From RYN-230 sp963813975 (GTDB taxonomy: Bacteria; Actinomycetota; Actinomycetes; Streptosporangiales; Streptosporangiaceae), in NCBI GenBank assembly GCA_963813975.1, contig CAWFAP010000007.1:62001-126000 (forward strand): a stretch of 64,000 nt of DNA. Direction: 5' to 3'. A program made the translations under genes and the position numbers. This document shows positions 27,262 through 35,372 of the stretch, piece after piece. A model generated the notes under the pieces. It searched no databases and was not told the DNA's origin. It saw only the letters and a program-made list of their open reading frames with translations. Every line of letters starts with the position of its first letter. The first letter of the stretch is position 1.

Positions 27262-27615
27262 ATGCGACCAGACGGACTGCACCATGTCTCCCTCAACGTC
27301 CGGGATGTCCCGGCGGCGCTGGACTTCTACACCCGCGTGCTCGGCCTGACCCAGCGGACCGACCGGCCCGACTTCAGCTTCGACGGGGCCTGGCTCGATG
27401 CCGGGGGCCAGCAGATCCACCTCATCGACGCGGACGCGCCGCTGTCGCTGGGCCAGCACTTCGCGCTGGCGGTGAGCGACCTCGACGCGGCTGTGGCCGA
27501 TCTCCGCGCCCTGGGGGTCCCGGTCACCGATCCGGTTAAGGTCGGCACCGGACGCCAGTCGTTCCTCGCGGACCCGGCCGGGAACCGGGTCGAACTCCAG
27601 GAACCCGGCCACTGA
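27262..27615 (+). CDS. VOC-family (glyoxalase/bleomycin-resistance fold) protein
   Basis: A 117-residue protein with the vicinal-oxygen-chelate fold: two beta-alpha-beta-beta-beta halves, starting GLHHVSLNVRDVPAALDFYTRVLGL and ending FLADPAGNRVELQEP. Putative metal ligands are His8 region and the final Glu in NRVELQ. Members include glyoxalase I, dioxygenases and drug-binding proteins, so the activity cannot be assigned. It sits 42 bp after the serpin gene on the same strand. Confidence 0.8.
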   Translation: MRPDGLHHVSLNVRDVPAALDFYTRVLGLTQRTDRPDFSFDGAWLDAGGQQIHLIDADAPLSLGQHFALAVSDLDAAVADLRALGVPVTDPVKVGTGRQSFLADPAGNRVELQEPGH

Positions 27616-27767
27616 GCCGTGACCCCGGCGCCCGGGCTACCGCCCGGGACGCAACCCCCGGCACCCCGACTACCGCCCGGACGCTAGCCGGGAGCCCGGA
27701 TTACGGTCCGGTTCTCGGCCCGGGCTCTAACCCGGCCGGGTCCGGTCCCCGGCGCTAGCCTGAGCCC

Positions 27768-28391
27768 GTGCTCCCCCTCCTGCTGGTCGCGGCCTCGGTT
27801 GGCCTGTCCAACCTGGCGGCCGCGATCGGCATCGGCTTCGGCGGCGTGACCGCCCGGACCCGGGTCCGGGTCGCACTGACCTTCGGGGTCTTCGAGGCGG
27901 GCATGCCCATCGTCGGTCTCGTCCTCGGCGCCGGCTTCGCCAGCAGCATCGGTCACGCGTCCCGCTGGATCGGTGCCGCCGTGCTGATCGGCATCGGTCT
28001 CGTCACCGTGGTCCAGGCCTGGCGCCAGCCCGCAGTGGCCGACCGCGGCTCATCCGACCGCGGCCTGACCGACCGCGGCGCGGCCGATCGCGGCGCGTCC
28101 GGTGGCGCGGCCCACCCGGGCCCGCCGCATCACACGGACAGCCTGGGCCGGCTGATCATCAGCGCGCTGGCGCTCAGCCTGGACAACCTCGCCGCCGGCT
28201 TCGCGCTCGGCACCATGCACGTGGGCGTGGCGGAAGGGGCCATCGTCATCGGGGTGGTGAGCGTCGTGCTGTCCCTGGCCGGCCTGGAACTCGGCGGCCG
28301 GATCGGCGCCGCGGCGGGCCGCCGCGGTGAGCAGATCGGGGGCGCGATCCTCGTGGCCGTCGGCGTGGCCCTGGCCGCCGGGGTCCTCTGA
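27768..28391 (+). CDS. mntP: MntP-like manganese efflux pump
   Basis: A 207-residue membrane protein with six hydrophobic helices in two inverted halves (LPLLLVAASVGLSNLAAAIGIGFGG; IISALALSLDNLAAGFALG). The conserved acidic site of MntP (DAFAVS) is present as SLDNLAAG in the second half, but the first half has GLSNLAAA with no Asp. The cytosolic loop (residues about 86-125) carries four copies of xDRGx, a low-complexity insertion. It would export Mn2+; the missing first Asp makes the assignment less certain. Start GTG 27768. Confidence 0.7.
   Translation: MLPLLLVAASVGLSNLAAAIGIGFGGVTARTRVRVALTFGVFEAGMPIVGLVLGAGFASSIGHASRWIGAAVLIGIGLVTVVQAWRQPAVADRGSSDRGLTDRGAADRGASGGAAHPGPPHHTDSLGRLIISALALSLDNLAAGFALGTMHVGVAEGAIVIGVVSVVLSLAGLELGGRIGAAAGRRGEQIGGAILVAVGVALAAGVL
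28038..28097. repeat. Four 15-bp in-frame units in the mntP-like loop
   Basis: Units at 28038-28052, 28053-28067, 28068-28082 and 28083-28097 share the core GACCGCGGC (GATCGCGGC in the last) and encode four xDRGx pentapeptides. Confidence 0.85.
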
Positions 28392-28458
28392 CCGCCGTCT
28401 CCTGACCGCCGGGACGCCCTCCGGCGCCCTGCTCAGGCCGCCCTGGCCGCCCGGCCTG

Positions 28459-28650
28459 TCACTCCTCCAGGCGGAGCGCCTGCTTCGGGCAGGACACGAC
28501 CGCGCTGCGGACCGCGGCGGCCTGGCCGGGCGGCACCTCGGCCATCAGGATGTGCAGGTAGTCCTCGTCGTCCAGGTCGAAGACCTGTGCGGCCAGGCCG
28601 GCGCACACGCCGTTCGCCTCACACAGATCCCGGTCAACCGCCACCCGCAT
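28459..28650 (-). CDS. Small 3Fe-4S ferredoxin
   Basis: A 63-residue ferredoxin. Three cysteines are C10, C16 and C54 (DLCEANGVCAGLAAQVFDLDDED ... SCPKQAL), giving the C-x5-C-xn-C-P pattern of single [3Fe-4S] ferredoxins that often reduce cytochromes P450. ATG 28650 gives the expected N terminus (MRVAVDRDLC). No P450 or ferredoxin reductase is in the window. It is divergent from the methyltransferase gene at 28762 (111 bp) and lies beside the methyltransferase-glycosyltransferase group, so it might supply electrons to that pathway. Confidence 0.9.
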   Translation of the reverse strand: MRVAVDRDLCEANGVCAGLAAQVFDLDDEDYLHILMAEVPPGQAAAVRSAVVSCPKQALRLEE

Positions 28651-28761
28651 CGTGGTGCCTCCTCGCCTGCCTGTCCCGGCCGGCCACACTGGCCGCCGTA
28701 CGCGTTTACGGTAGTACCGCAGCCGAGCAGGTCCCGGGCGGCCGGGAGGAAAGGTGGACGG

Positions 28762-29421
28762 ATGGCCACGGTCCCGGACGCGCCCCCGATGCCTGCCGGG
28801 CTGCGGCAGGCGGCCGAAGCGGCCAAGGGGTTCATGCCCCCCGAGGAAGGCCTGGCCCTCTACCGGACCGCGGCCGCGTACGCCGCCCGCGGACCGGTGC
28901 TGGAGATCGGCACCTACTGCGGCAAGTCCACGATCTACCTGGCCACCGCTACCCGGGACGCGGACCAGATGGTGATCACGGTGGACCATCACCACGGCTC
29001 GGAAGAGAACCAGGCCGGCTGGGAGTACCACGACACCACGCTGGTGGACGAGCGCACCGGGCGGATGGACACGCTGCCGCACTTCCGCGCCACGCTCGCC
29101 GAGGCCGGCCTGGAACCAGACGTCATCGCGGTGGTAGGCCGGTCGGCCCAGGTCGCGCGGCTATGGCGGACGCCGCTGGGGATGCTGTTCATCGACGGCG
29201 GGCACACCGACGCCGCGGCCCAGGCCGACTATGCGAACTGGTCGCCGTGGGTGACCCGCGGCGGTGCGCTGGCCATCCACGACGTGTTCCCCGACCCGGC
29301 CGACGGCGGCCAGGCCCCGTACCGGATCTACCAGCAGGCCCTCGGGTCCGGGGAGTTCGCCGAGGTCGCCGTCTACGGATCGTTGCGGGTCCTGGAACGC
29401 ATCACCGCCGGCCCCGCCTGA
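28762..29421 (+). CDS. Class I SAM-dependent methyltransferase (Methyltransf_24 type)
   Basis: A 219-residue methyltransferase. The SAM-binding motif I is VLEIGTYCGKSTIYLATATR at about residues 50-69, motif III includes TPLGMLFIDGGHTD and the region ends with ALAIHDVFPDPADGG, typical of the Methyltransf_24 family linked to glycan biosynthesis. ATG 28762 follows GGAGGAAAGG. It converges with the prenyltransferase-like gene (10-nt gap). The substrate is unknown. Confidence 0.85.
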   Translation: MATVPDAPPMPAGLRQAAEAAKGFMPPEEGLALYRTAAAYAARGPVLEIGTYCGKSTIYLATATRDADQMVITVDHHHGSEENQAGWEYHDTTLVDERTGRMDTLPHFRATLAEAGLEPDVIAVVGRSAQVARLWRTPLGMLFIDGGHTDAAAQADYANWSPWVTRGGALAIHDVFPDPADGGQAPYRIYQQALGSGEFAEVAVYGSLRVLERITAGPA

Positions 29422-29431
29422 GTCCGGGAGA

Positions 29432-30676
29432 TCACGCAGGTCGCGGGCAGCCGCACGGCGCCACGTCGTCGGTGATGGCAGTCCCGGGCTCCGCGCCATT
29501 CGTCGCGCCGTTCCCCGCCCCGCCGGCCCCACCCGCTGCCGCGGCCCAGGCCCCGCCGCCCGCCGCGGGCAGGTCGCGGAACAGGCCGGAGGCCGGGGTG
29601 GTCCGGGACAGGGTGTCCGCGGCGAGGATCATGGCCGCCGCGGTCCAGCTGCTCCGCTCGGCCGGGAAGTGCGCCTGGTTCACGTACTGCCACCCGGTCC
29701 AGTAGCCTCCGCCGGGGTCCCGCAGATGCTGGACCTCCCCGAACACCGCCAGGGCGCGTTCCCGGTCCCCGACCGCGTCGAGCGCCATGACCAGCTCGCA
29801 GGTCTCCGCCCCGGTGACCCACGGCTGGTCGCCGACGCATCGCACGCCCAGCCCGGGGACCACGAACTCGTCCCACCCGGCGGCCAGCCGGGCCCGGGCC
29901 GCCGGGCCGCGCACCGGGCCGCCCAGCACCGGGTAGTACCAGTCCATCGAGAACCGGCTCTTGTCCGCGAACGCCCCGGGATGACTGGCCACCACGTGAC
30001 CGAGCCGCCGGGCGGCCTGCTCCCAGCGCGGTTGCGGGTCGCCGGCCAGCCGGGCCAGCCGCGCCGCGCAGACCAGGCTCTGGTACGTGCTCGAGCACCC
30101 GGTCAGCAGCGCGTAGCGGGCCGGGGTCCCGTCCGCCGCCCGCTGCCAGACGATCTCGCCCCGCGGGACCTGCAGGTCCAGCACGAACCTGATCGCGCGG
30201 CGCACCACCGGCCACATCTCGGCCACGAACCTGGTGTCGCCGGTGAGCTGGAACTCGTGCCACGTCCCGACCGCGACGTAGGCGGTCTGGTTGCTCTCGG
30301 CCGCGGCGTCGGTCACGACCCCCGCCTCGGTCCGTTTCGGCCATGACCCGTCGGCCCGCTGGGTGTCGCGTAGCCAGTCGTAGGCCCGCCGGGCCGGGCC
30401 GGACAGCCCGCACGCGGACAGCGCCATCGCGCACTCGACGTGGTCCCAGGCGTCGGTGTGCCCGTCCGGCCAGCTGATCGCGCCGCCGGGTTCCTGCCGG
30501 CCCGCGATGTGCTCGGCGGTGGCCAGGACCTCGGTCGCGGTCAGTATCCCGGGCACTTCGGGGACCCCGGAACTGCGCGGCGTAGCGGTCCGGGAACGGT
30601 CCGCAGTCGCGGCCGGGCCGGGGGCATGGGGGTGGCCGTCGCTCACCGAGCCGGCCAGGAAGTCAGGCGATGGCAT
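29432..30676 (-). CDS. Prenyltransferase/six-hairpin-glycosidase-like alpha/alpha-toroid protein
   Basis: A 414-residue protein of alpha/alpha-toroid type, as in terpene cyclases, prenyltransferase beta subunits and six-hairpin glycosidases. Repeated helix hairpins are visible (WDHVECAMALSACGLSGPARRAYDWLRDTQRADGSWPKR; WVTGAETCELVMALDAVGDRERAL). Family labels in databases are often just prenyltransferase, and no isoprenoid-binding motif is certain. The last about 45 residues are a Gly/Ala-rich tail ending in a CGC sequence. Start ATG 30676; it overlaps the upstream methyltransferase by 14 nt. A role in a glycoconjugate pathway is suggested by neighbours only. Confidence 0.72.
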   Translation of the reverse strand: MPSPDFLAGSVSDGHPHAPGPAATADRSRTATPRSSGVPEVPGILTATEVLATAEHIAGRQEPGGAISWPDGHTDAWDHVECAMALSACGLSGPARRAYDWLRDTQRADGSWPKRTEAGVVTDAAAESNQTAYVAVGTWHEFQLTGDTRFVAEMWPVVRRAIRFVLDLQVPRGEIVWQRAADGTPARYALLTGCSSTYQSLVCAARLARLAGDPQPRWEQAARRLGHVVASHPGAFADKSRFSMDWYYPVLGGPVRGPAARARLAAGWDEFVVPGLGVRCVGDQPWVTGAETCELVMALDAVGDRERALAVFGEVQHLRDPGGGYWTGWQYVNQAHFPAERSSWTAAAMILAADTLSRTTPASGLFRDLPAAGGGAWAAAAGGAGGAGNGATNGAEPGTAITDDVAPCGCPRPA

Positions 30677-31454
30677 GCGCCCGCTCAGCTGCGTGACCGG
30701 GGCGGACGGCGCCCTCAGCCCCGCCCGGTTCCCCGGTGTCCGCGGGAAGCTTGTCCGCGTAGATGACGATGCTCTTGCCGATCAGCGGGTTCAGTGCCCG
30801 CTCGGCCAGCCGGGTCGCGGCGGGCTTCTTCATGATGTCCCACACCAGCAGCCGGTGATACGCGCGGGCCAGCGGGTGCTCGTCGTCGTGCACCCCGACC
30901 GCGCACTTGACCCACCAGTACGGCGAGTGCAGGCCGTGCGCGTGATGATGCCCGCCGACCCGCAGCCCGGCCCGGGCCAGCTTCGTCTCCATCTCGGCCC
31001 GGGTGTAGATGCGGACGTGGCCGCCCGGGACGTTGTGGTAGTCGTCGGACAGACGCCAGCAGATCCGCTCCGGGAGCCACGCCGGCACGGTCACCGCCAT
31101 CTGCCCGGCCGGCCGGAGCACCCGGGCGATCTCCCGCAGCGCCTGCCAGTCGTCCGGGATGTGCTCGAGCACCTCGGCCGCGATCACCCGGTCGAACGCC
31201 CCGTCCGGGAACGGCATCCGGGTCGCGTCGCCGCGCACGGTCCGGGCGGCGGCCCCCGCCGGGACCTCGCCCGCGGCCGCCATCGCGGCCACCATGTCGG
31301 CCACCCCGCGCAACTCGCCCGCGTCCGCGTCCAGGGCCACCACGGACCCGCCGCGGCGCAGCGCCTCGAATGCGTGCCGGCCCGCGCCACAGCCCAGGTC
31401 GAGCACCCGGTCACCGGCCCCGACCGGCAGCCGGCTGAAGTCGACGGTCAGCAC
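30663..31454 (-). CDS. Class I SAM-dependent methyltransferase
   Basis: A 263-residue methyltransferase with motif I RVLDLGCGAGRHAFEALRRG, motif II region RVIAAEVLEHIPDDWQALREIARVLRPAG and a His-rich segment (GGHHHAHGLHSPYWW). The last part has the hydrophobic patch ALNPLIGKSIVIYADK. GTG 31454 overlaps the glycosyltransferase stop by 7 nt, and the downstream toroid gene by 14 nt, so the three form one operon. Small-molecule or glycan substrate, unidentified. Confidence 0.85.
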   Translation of the reverse strand: MLTVDFSRLPVGAGDRVLDLGCGAGRHAFEALRRGGSVVALDADAGELRGVADMVAAMAAAGEVPAGAAARTVRGDATRMPFPDGAFDRVIAAEVLEHIPDDWQALREIARVLRPAGQMAVTVPAWLPERICWRLSDDYHNVPGGHVRIYTRAEMETKLARAGLRVGGHHHAHGLHSPYWWVKCAVGVHDDEHPLARAYHRLLVWDIMKKPAATRLAERALNPLIGKSIVIYADKLPADTGEPGGAEGAVRPGHAAERAHAIA

Positions 31455-32767
31455 GGCGGGTCCTCGTTGCGGAAAGAAAGGGGACCAGGCGCGGCGCCGG
31501 GCCGGACCGGGAAGCGCGCCATCGCCTCGCGGTACTGCTCCACCGTCGCCCGGGCCACCGCGGGCCAGGCGAACCGCTCCTGCACCCGCTGCCAGGCCGC
31601 GGCGCCGAGCCGGGCGCGCTCGGCGGGGGAGTCGAGCAGGTCGCGCAGGGCGGCCGCGAGCGCCTCGGGGTTCCCCGGTTCCACCAGGACGGCGGCGTCT
31701 CCCGTGACTTCGGGGAGCGCGCCGCTGCGGCTGGCAATAAGAGGCGTCCCCGAGGCCATGTGCTCAACGGCAGGCAACGAAAACCCCTCATAGAGCGAGG
31801 GGACCACGGCGATCTCGGCGCTCGCGCACAACTGGGAAAGTTCGGTATCGCTGATTCCGTGCACGAACCGGACCCGGTCGCCGAGGGCGAGGTCGCTAAC
31901 CAGCTTCTCGGTCGGCCCCCCGGTGGCGGGCTTGCCGACCACGATGAGCTGGCCCTCGCGTTCCACGGTGATCTTGGCGAAGGCCTGGAGCAGCGTGGAC
32001 ACCCCCTTGAGCGGGGAGTCGGCGCTGGCCACGGCCACGATCCGGCCGGGGATCCGGGGAGCCTCCCGGGGGTGGAACAGGCGGGTGTCCACGCCGAGCG
32101 GGATGACGTGCACGTGGTCCGGGTCGACCCGGAAGTCCCGGCAGATGTCGGCCCGGGAGGCCTGCGACGCGGTCAGCACCGGGCCGACCCGGCGGGCCAC
32201 CCGGCCCTGCATCCGGACGAACGAGTACCAGCGCCACTTGCCGACCCGGGCCCAGCCGTGGGAGGAGTCCAGCTCGATCCGCCGGTCCACGCTGATCGGG
32301 TGGTGGATGCTGGTCACCAGGGGCAGGCCGAGCCGGGCCAGGCCGAGCAGTCCGTAGGCCAGCACCTGGTTGTCGTGGACCAGGTCGAAGTCGGCCGACC
32401 GGGCGCGCAGCGCGCGCAGCGCCCGCAGGCTGAACGTGAGCGGCTCGGGGAAGGCGCCGGTCTTCATGGCGCCGAACTCGAGCACGTCAATCCAGTCCCG
32501 GTACTCAGCCAGCTTCGGGGTGCGGAACGGGTCGTCGTCGGCGTACAGGTCCAGGCTGGGCAGCTCACGGAGCACCGGACCCGGTTCCAGCTCCGGGTAG
32601 GGCTGGCCAGAGAACACCTCGACGTGGTGCCCGAGTGCGGCCAGCTCGCGGGACAGGTGACGCAGGTAGATGCCCTGGCCGCCGCAGTGCGGCTTGCTGC
32701 GGTAGGACAGCAGCGCGACGCGCAGCGGCCGATCCGCGCTCGTCCCGGTACTACTCGCGGTGCTCAT
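31448..32767 (-). CDS. GT4-family glycosyltransferase
   Basis: A 439-residue GT-B glycosyltransferase. The N-terminal acceptor domain begins LRVALLSYRSKPHCGGQGIYLRHLSRELAALGHHVEV; the C-terminal donor domain has RIVAVASADSPLKGVSTLLQAF, VVPSLYEGFSLPAVEHMASGTPLIAS and an E-x7-E-like nucleotide-sugar motif. It is the first gene of a four-member operon with two overlaps, and is divergent from GDP-mannose dehydratase. The nearby GDP-sugar enzyme suggests a GDP-6-deoxyhexose donor (inference). Confidence 0.88.
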   Translation of the reverse strand: MSTASSTGTSADRPLRVALLSYRSKPHCGGQGIYLRHLSRELAALGHHVEVFSGQPYPELEPGPVLRELPSLDLYADDDPFRTPKLAEYRDWIDVLEFGAMKTGAFPEPLTFSLRALRALRARSADFDLVHDNQVLAYGLLGLARLGLPLVTSIHHPISVDRRIELDSSHGWARVGKWRWYSFVRMQGRVARRVGPVLTASQASRADICRDFRVDPDHVHVIPLGVDTRLFHPREAPRIPGRIVAVASADSPLKGVSTLLQAFAKITVEREGQLIVVGKPATGGPTEKLVSDLALGDRVRFVHGISDTELSQLCASAEIAVVPSLYEGFSLPAVEHMASGTPLIASRSGALPEVTGDAAVLVEPGNPEALAAALRDLLDSPAERARLGAAAWQRVQERFAWPAVARATVEQYREAMARFPVRPGAAPGPLSFRNEDPPC

Positions 32768-33094
32768 CGCGCAGGTCCGCGCCTCTCGTTAGCCGCTAGC
32801 TGTCCGGTTTGTGCCGTATTGGCGAGCTGCCGGCGGGCTTGCGGGGGTCCGCCCGCTGCCGGAGGGCGTGACCCGCCTGGCCTGTTAGGCAGCGAACATT
32901 ACCATCGGGTATGCCTCCGGCTGGGAGCCGGGACGGGCGCGTCCGCGACGGCTCGTGAACGTGCCGGGCCCACGACGGTAAGCTGCGCCGACGTACCCTG
33001 AGGTGACACGAGCTGAGCCGGTGTGCCCGGACACGGGCGGAGATGGCCCGATCGCGGGCCCCGATGAGCCCGGTTCGCCAGGACGGAGGCTCCG
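32768..33094. other. 327-bp divergent control region between GT4 and gmd
   Basis: No gene or RNA is recognisable. Both promoters should lie here. The last 30 bases carry GGAGG (33085-33089), the ribosome site of the gmd gene. Confidence 0.4.
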
Positions 33095-34129
33095 CTGACG
33101 AGGCGCGCACTGATCACCGGGATCACCGGGCAGGACGGCTCGTACCTGGCCGAATACTTGCTGACGCAGGGTTATGAGGTGTGGGGGCTGGTCCGCGGGC
33201 AGTCCAACCCCCGGGTGCGCGGCGTCCGCCAGCTGCTCGGCGACATCCGCCTGGTCCGTGGCGACCTGCTTGATCAGGGCAGCCTGATCGCCGCAGTGGA
33301 GAAGGTCCAGCCGGATGAGGTCTACAACCTGGCCGCGATCTCTTACGTGCCCATGTCCTGGCAGCAGGCCGAGCTGACCGGCGAGGTGACCGGCCTCGGC
33401 GTGCTCAGGGTGCTGGAGGCGATCCGGGTGTGCAGCGGGATCAGCGCGTCGCGCACGCCGCGGGGCAGCCAGATCCGCTTCTACCAGGCGTCGTCGTCGG
33501 AGATGTTCGGCCAGGTCCGGGAGAGCCCGCAGACCGAGGAGACCCCGTTTCACCCGCGCAGCCCGTACGGGGTGGCCAAGGCCTACGGGCACCACCTGAC
33601 CCAGAACTACCGCGAGTCCTACGGGATGTTCGCGGTGTCCGGGATCCTGTTCAATCACGAGTCGCCGCGCCGGGGCGCGGAGTTCGTCAGCCGCAAGGTG
33701 TCCCTCGGCGTGGCCAAGATCAAGCTGGGACTCGAGCGGCAGCTGCGGCTGGGCACCTTGTGGTCGCGCCGGGACTGGGGGTTCGCCGGGGACTACGTCC
33801 GGGCCATGCACCTGATGCTGGGCCAGGACGAACCTGAGGACTACGTGGTCGGCACCGGGGTGACGCACACCGTCGAGGAGCTGGTGGGGCAGGCGTTCGC
33901 CGTGGCCGGGCTGGACTGGCGCGAGCACGTCACGGTGGACGCGGCGTTCGTCCGCCCGGCCGAGGTGGACCAGCTGTGCGCGGACCCGGCCAAGGCGTCC
34001 GGGCGGCTCGGCTGGGAACCCAAGGTCGGCTTCGACGAGCTGATCACGATGATGGTCGAGGCGGACCTGAAGCTGCTGTCCGGGCCGGGCGGGCACGAGG
34101 ACGACGCGTTCGGGCCGGACGCCTGGTGA
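33095..34129 (+). CDS. gmd: GDP-mannose 4,6-dehydratase
   Basis: A 344-residue SDR enzyme making GDP-4-keto-6-deoxy-mannose from GDP-mannose, the first step to GDP-fucose, GDP-rhamnose and GDP-perosamine. The NADP site is ALITGITGQDGSYLAEYLL, and the catalytic Tyr-Lys are in SPYGVAKAYGHH, with Ser-Glu in SSSEMFG. The first ATG/GTG/TTG in frame (TTG 33158) would delete the nucleotide-binding glycines. Between the upstream in-frame stop (33065) and that TTG only CTG codons occur. CTG 33095 lies 5 nt after GGAGG, so a non-standard CTG start is proposed. It ends inside a tandem repeat. Confidence 0.88.
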   Translation: MTRRALITGITGQDGSYLAEYLLTQGYEVWGLVRGQSNPRVRGVRQLLGDIRLVRGDLLDQGSLIAAVEKVQPDEVYNLAAISYVPMSWQQAELTGEVTGLGVLRVLEAIRVCSGISASRTPRGSQIRFYQASSSEMFGQVRESPQTEETPFHPRSPYGVAKAYGHHLTQNYRESYGMFAVSGILFNHESPRRGAEFVSRKVSLGVAKIKLGLERQLRLGTLWSRRDWGFAGDYVRAMHLMLGQDEPEDYVVGTGVTHTVEELVGQAFAVAGLDWREHVTVDAAFVRPAEVDQLCADPAKASGRLGWEPKVGFDELITMMVEADLKLLSGPGGHEDDAFGPDAW

Positions 34130-34165
34130 ACCGGCGCCTGGTGAACCGGCGCCTCGTGAACCGCC
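34121..34165. repeat. Three 15-bp units containing the gmd stop codon
   Basis: Units at 34121-34135 and 34136-34150 are identical, and the third (34151-34165) differs at two bases. Each contains TGA in the gmd frame; the first TGA is the gmd stop. Confidence 0.85.
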
Positions 34166-34191
34166 GGCGCCCGGGCCTCAGACCGGGCGCC
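34166..34191. terminator. Convergent hairpin between gmd and the VIT1 gene
   Basis: Perfect 9-bp arms GGCGCCCGG (34166-34174) and CCGGGCGCC (34183-34191) with an 8-nt loop, between two converging genes. Confidence 0.65.
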
Positions 34192-34203
34192 TGGTAGGCC
34201 AGG

Positions 34204-34935
34204 TCAGGAGACGCCGGCGCCGACCGCGCTGCCGATCAGGAACGTGATCCCGGCGGCGGCGGCGCCCAGGACGAGCTGCCGCAGCGCGCCGCGCAGGAAC
34301 GGCCGGTCGGTGAGCCGGGCCACCAGGCCGCCGCCCACGAACGCGGCCACCGCGGCCAGGCCGAGCGCCACGGCCAGGTTGTCGAGCCCCAGGAGGTAGG
34401 GCAGCAGCGGGATCAGCGCGCCGATCGCGAACGTGACCAGCGACGCGCCGGCCGCAGTGTACGGCGAGGGCAGGTCACGATGGTCCACGCCCAGTTCCTC
34501 GCGGACGTGCACGCCCAGGGCGTGCTCGGGATTCGCCGAGATCTGGGCGGCGACCTGGTCGGCCAGGTCGGCGTCGACCCCCTGGCTGCGGAAGCTGGCC
34601 GCCAGTTCCATCTGCTCCGAGGCGGCGTTGTGCTCGAGCTCGTGCGCCTCCTTGCGGACCTCAGCCTGGATGAGCTCGTTCTGGGAGGAGACGGACACGT
34701 ACTCGCCGGTCGCCATCGAGAACGCGCCGGCCGCCAGCCCGGCCAGGCCGGTGAGCACGATGAAGTGCGGGGACCCGCCGGAGACGCCGACCCCCGCGCC
34801 CACGCCCGCGATCAGGGAGACGTTGGTGACCAGCCCGTCCATGGCCCCGAACACGGCCGGGCGCAGCCAGCCACCGGACACGTCCTTGTGCTCGTGGCCG
34901 TGAGCCTCGTTCTGCTCGTTGATCTCGACAGTCAT
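34204..34935 (-). CDS. VIT1/CCC1-family metal transporter
   Basis: A 243-residue membrane protein of the vacuolar iron transporter family, exporting or sequestering Fe2+/Mn2+. The first helix region is RPAVFGAMDGLVTNVSLIAGVGAG, with the SMATGEYVSVSSQNEL stretch and a long cytosolic helix with the Glu/His cluster (EVRKEAHELEHNAASEQM) that forms the metal-binding domain. Further helices lie in TFAIGALIPLLPYLL and AAVAAFVGGGLVA. ATG 34935 gives a His-rich N terminus (GHEHKD). It is isolated; expression control is unknown. Confidence 0.85.
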   Translation of the reverse strand: MTVEINEQNEAHGHEHKDVSGGWLRPAVFGAMDGLVTNVSLIAGVGAGVGVSGGSPHFIVLTGLAGLAAGAFSMATGEYVSVSSQNELIQAEVRKEAHELEHNAASEQMELAASFRSQGVDADLADQVAAQISANPEHALGVHVREELGVDHRDLPSPYTAAGASLVTFAIGALIPLLPYLLGLDNLAVALGLAAVAAFVGGGLVARLTDRPFLRGALRQLVLGAAAAGITFLIGSAVGAGVS

Positions 34936-35372
34936 GATGGGGTCCCAGGAGGTATGCGTTTCAGGGAGTTCGGGGGTCGGCCGCGTGCCCGTGTGGACCC
35001 GTGCGACGTTACTCAGCGCGCTCGCCCGGGGCGCATCCGTGCGCCTGTCGTGACCTGAGCGTCCTCCCCGCGGCCAGGGCTCCAACCCCCGCACCTGCCC
35101 CCATTATTCCAGCTCCCCCCGCAGTCTGGCCTGGCCCGTGGCCTTGGCGTCCAGCCGGGCCGTCATCCGATAGTTCTCGGGCCGGTCACGGTTTGGTTGC
35201 CCTTTGTCGGCAGTTCGGCGCGTGTTCGGGGGTTTCGCGGTGTGTAGCGGCAGCCTGATTACCGGGCGGATACGCTGATCTTGCTCGCGGGGACGGAATG
35301 CGTTCCGACGGCGCGGGTACTGACCAGCGAAAGTCCCCGATCCTTCGGCGGGGCACACCGGAAGGCCACGTC
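34936..35372. other. 437-bp divergent region between VIT1 and the opuC operon
   Basis: No gene is seen. A short inverted repeat CGGAA-N4-TTCCG (35294-35307) lies about 65 bp before the opuCA start and could be an operator. No riboswitch fold was recognised by eye. Confidence 0.4.
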
